Assembly (NCBI RefSeq): GCF_910592395.1
Contig: NC_088308.1
Coordinates: forward strand, 4,402,001 to 4,466,000
Length of the DNA: 64,000 bases
DNA from: Lineus longissimus
Lineage: Eukaryota; Nemertea; Pilidiophora; Heteronemertea; Lineidae
Direction of reading: 5' to 3'
Made by a program: the position numbers and the translations under genes. The notes below the pieces were generated by a model that had not been told where the DNA came from, ran no database searches, and saw only the letters and a list, made by a program, of their open reading frames with translations. Shown piece after piece: positions 63,021 to 64,000 of the stretch; within the stretch, counting starts at the first letter, position 1, and the number at the start of each line of letters is the position of its first letter.

Positions 63021-63224
63021 TTCGAAATGTCTCCGGGACACAGGGCCTGCTTATACATCTAACAGCACGTTTTGAGGTTGTTATCATTCATTCATGTAGA
63101 ACAGAACTTCAGGTCAGATGGTCTTTTTCACATGCTTAACAATGGTAACTGTCAGGTTGAATCCAGAGACAGTCACAAGCTAAGACAAGACATCACGAAA
63201 GGCGTGTCTCAAAGAACCTGACCA

Positions 63225-63480
63225 GATAACCAGCTGGGGGAGGATAGTTGTTCAATCGCCTGGTGATTACATATTACTCGAGAACATTGGCATTTTGAGT
63301 TTGTGTGCCTCCAACAACAAGATGATCAAATAACCAGCTGGCAGAGGTTGGTTGTTCTGTCATCTCTCCTGCAGTCTCCAGTGCCTACTGACTTCTCATT
63401 AGAGGATAATGTTATTTTTGGTTGTGCTTTCGACAACTAAAAAAGATTAGATAACCAGCTGGGAGAGGTTGGTTGTTCCG
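63225..63480. repeat. Tandem repeat, about 100-120 bp period
   Basis: Three copies of a unit beginning ATAACCAGCTGG and continuing with a GAGGTTGGTTGTTC-type segment, starting near 63225, 63329 and 63451. The first copy is the most diverged. Non-coding. Confidence 0.75.
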
Positions 63481-63526
63481 TCATCTGTTCTGTATTCATT
63501 GGCACTGTAGATTGGTGTATTGATGG

Positions 63527-63985
63527 ACATGGAGAAGCATGTCTTCATCAGAACAGAAGGGAGACATCATGGAGAAACGTGTCTTCAATCCAAGATGACA
63601 AAGACCATGGAGAAACCTGTCTCTCTCAGATTGAAGGGAAACAGTAAGGAGAAACCTGTCTTCATTACAAGAGGACGAAGACAATATGGATAAACCCGTC
63701 TTAGTGAGATGATGGTGGAGACAATATGAAGAAGCCTGTCTTTCCGAGATGATGGTGAAGACAATCTTGTGAAACCAGTCTTTGTGAGATGATGGTGGAG
63801 ACAATATAGAGTTACCAGTCTTTATTTGCCGAGGGAGGCAACAATCTATACGGAGACCAGTCTTTTTTACAACTGTCTCCATTAGAAGGAAGGGAAACAT
63901 AAACAAGAAACTTGTCTTCATTAGTAGGCCTAGAGGATGAAGACAATATGCAGAAACCCGTCTTTGGGACGATGATGGAGACAAT
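63527..63985. repeat. Minisatellite with 40-bp period, about 11 units
   Basis: Units of the form GGAGACAATATGGAGAAACC then TGTCTTCATGAGATGATGGT (consensus, variable). The TGTCTT/CGTCTT/AGTCTT landmark occurs at 63540, 63580, 63618, 63657, 63697, 63737, 63777, 63817, 63859, 63913 and 63959, so most steps are 38-42 bases. The array reaches almost to the window edge and may continue. A 162-codon open frame on the minus strand is a by-product of the repeat. Confidence 0.9.
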
Positions 63986-64000
63986 AAATTATGATGAAAG

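Noticed and set aside
63496-63984. 162-codon minus-strand open frame at the right edge
   Set aside because: It translates the 40-bp minisatellite; the apparent protein is repeat noise.
1-64000. CRISPR arrays, bacterial operons, viral or toxin genes
   Set aside because: None seen; the window is ordinary animal nuclear DNA with spliced genes, and the tandem repeats lack the spacer structure of CRISPR.

Overview
This is eukaryotic nuclear DNA from a bilaterian animal. The genes are rich in spliceosomal introns of a few hundred bases with GT-AG ends. The proteins are close to human axonemal and centrosomal proteins, non-coding DNA is AT-rich, and several introns hold tRNA-derived SINE-like insertions. 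The conserved intron-dense structure (53 coding exons in one dynein gene, about the human length) fits a slowly evolving marine invertebrate such as a lophotrochozoan, hemichordate or amphioxus-like animal. I cannot place it further.

There are five genes. (1) Minus strand, 508-4205: DNAI2, an outer-arm dynein intermediate chain; its C-terminal end is unresolved or lies beyond the left edge. (2) Plus strand, 5974-13036: CEP95, a centrosomal coiled-coil protein, 18 coding exons, 983 aa. (3) Minus strand, 16792-26524: FBXW10-like F-box/WD40 protein, 9 exons, 1212 aa. (4) Plus strand, 28275-55971: DNAH3, an inner-arm axonemal dynein heavy chain, 53 exons, 4067 aa. (5) Plus strand, 57870-61884: a secreted acid-lipase family enzyme, 8 exons, 489 aa, with an unusual N-terminal insertion. 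I joined exons by hand, and every reading phase closes across all junctions listed.

Layout: DNAI2 and CEP95 are head to head across about 1.8 kb that holds a CpG-dense block and an RFX X-box-like palindrome. CEP95 and FBXW10 converge around 14.5-15.4 kb. FBXW10 and DNAH3 are again head to head across about 1.75 kb, also with X-box-like sites. The lipase follows DNAH3 in tandem. After the lipase, from 62.76 kb to the right edge, lie three different tandem-repeat families.

Three of the five genes (DNAI2, CEP95, DNAH3) build cilia or centrosomes, so much of the window is a small neighbourhood of ciliary genes whose shared promoters may allow joint control. The most distinctive splicing signal is a pair of U12-type (minor spliceosome) introns, one in CEP95 and one in DNAH3. 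Each has the GTATCCTTT donor and a consensus TTCCTTAAY branch site 13-14 nt before the acceptor.
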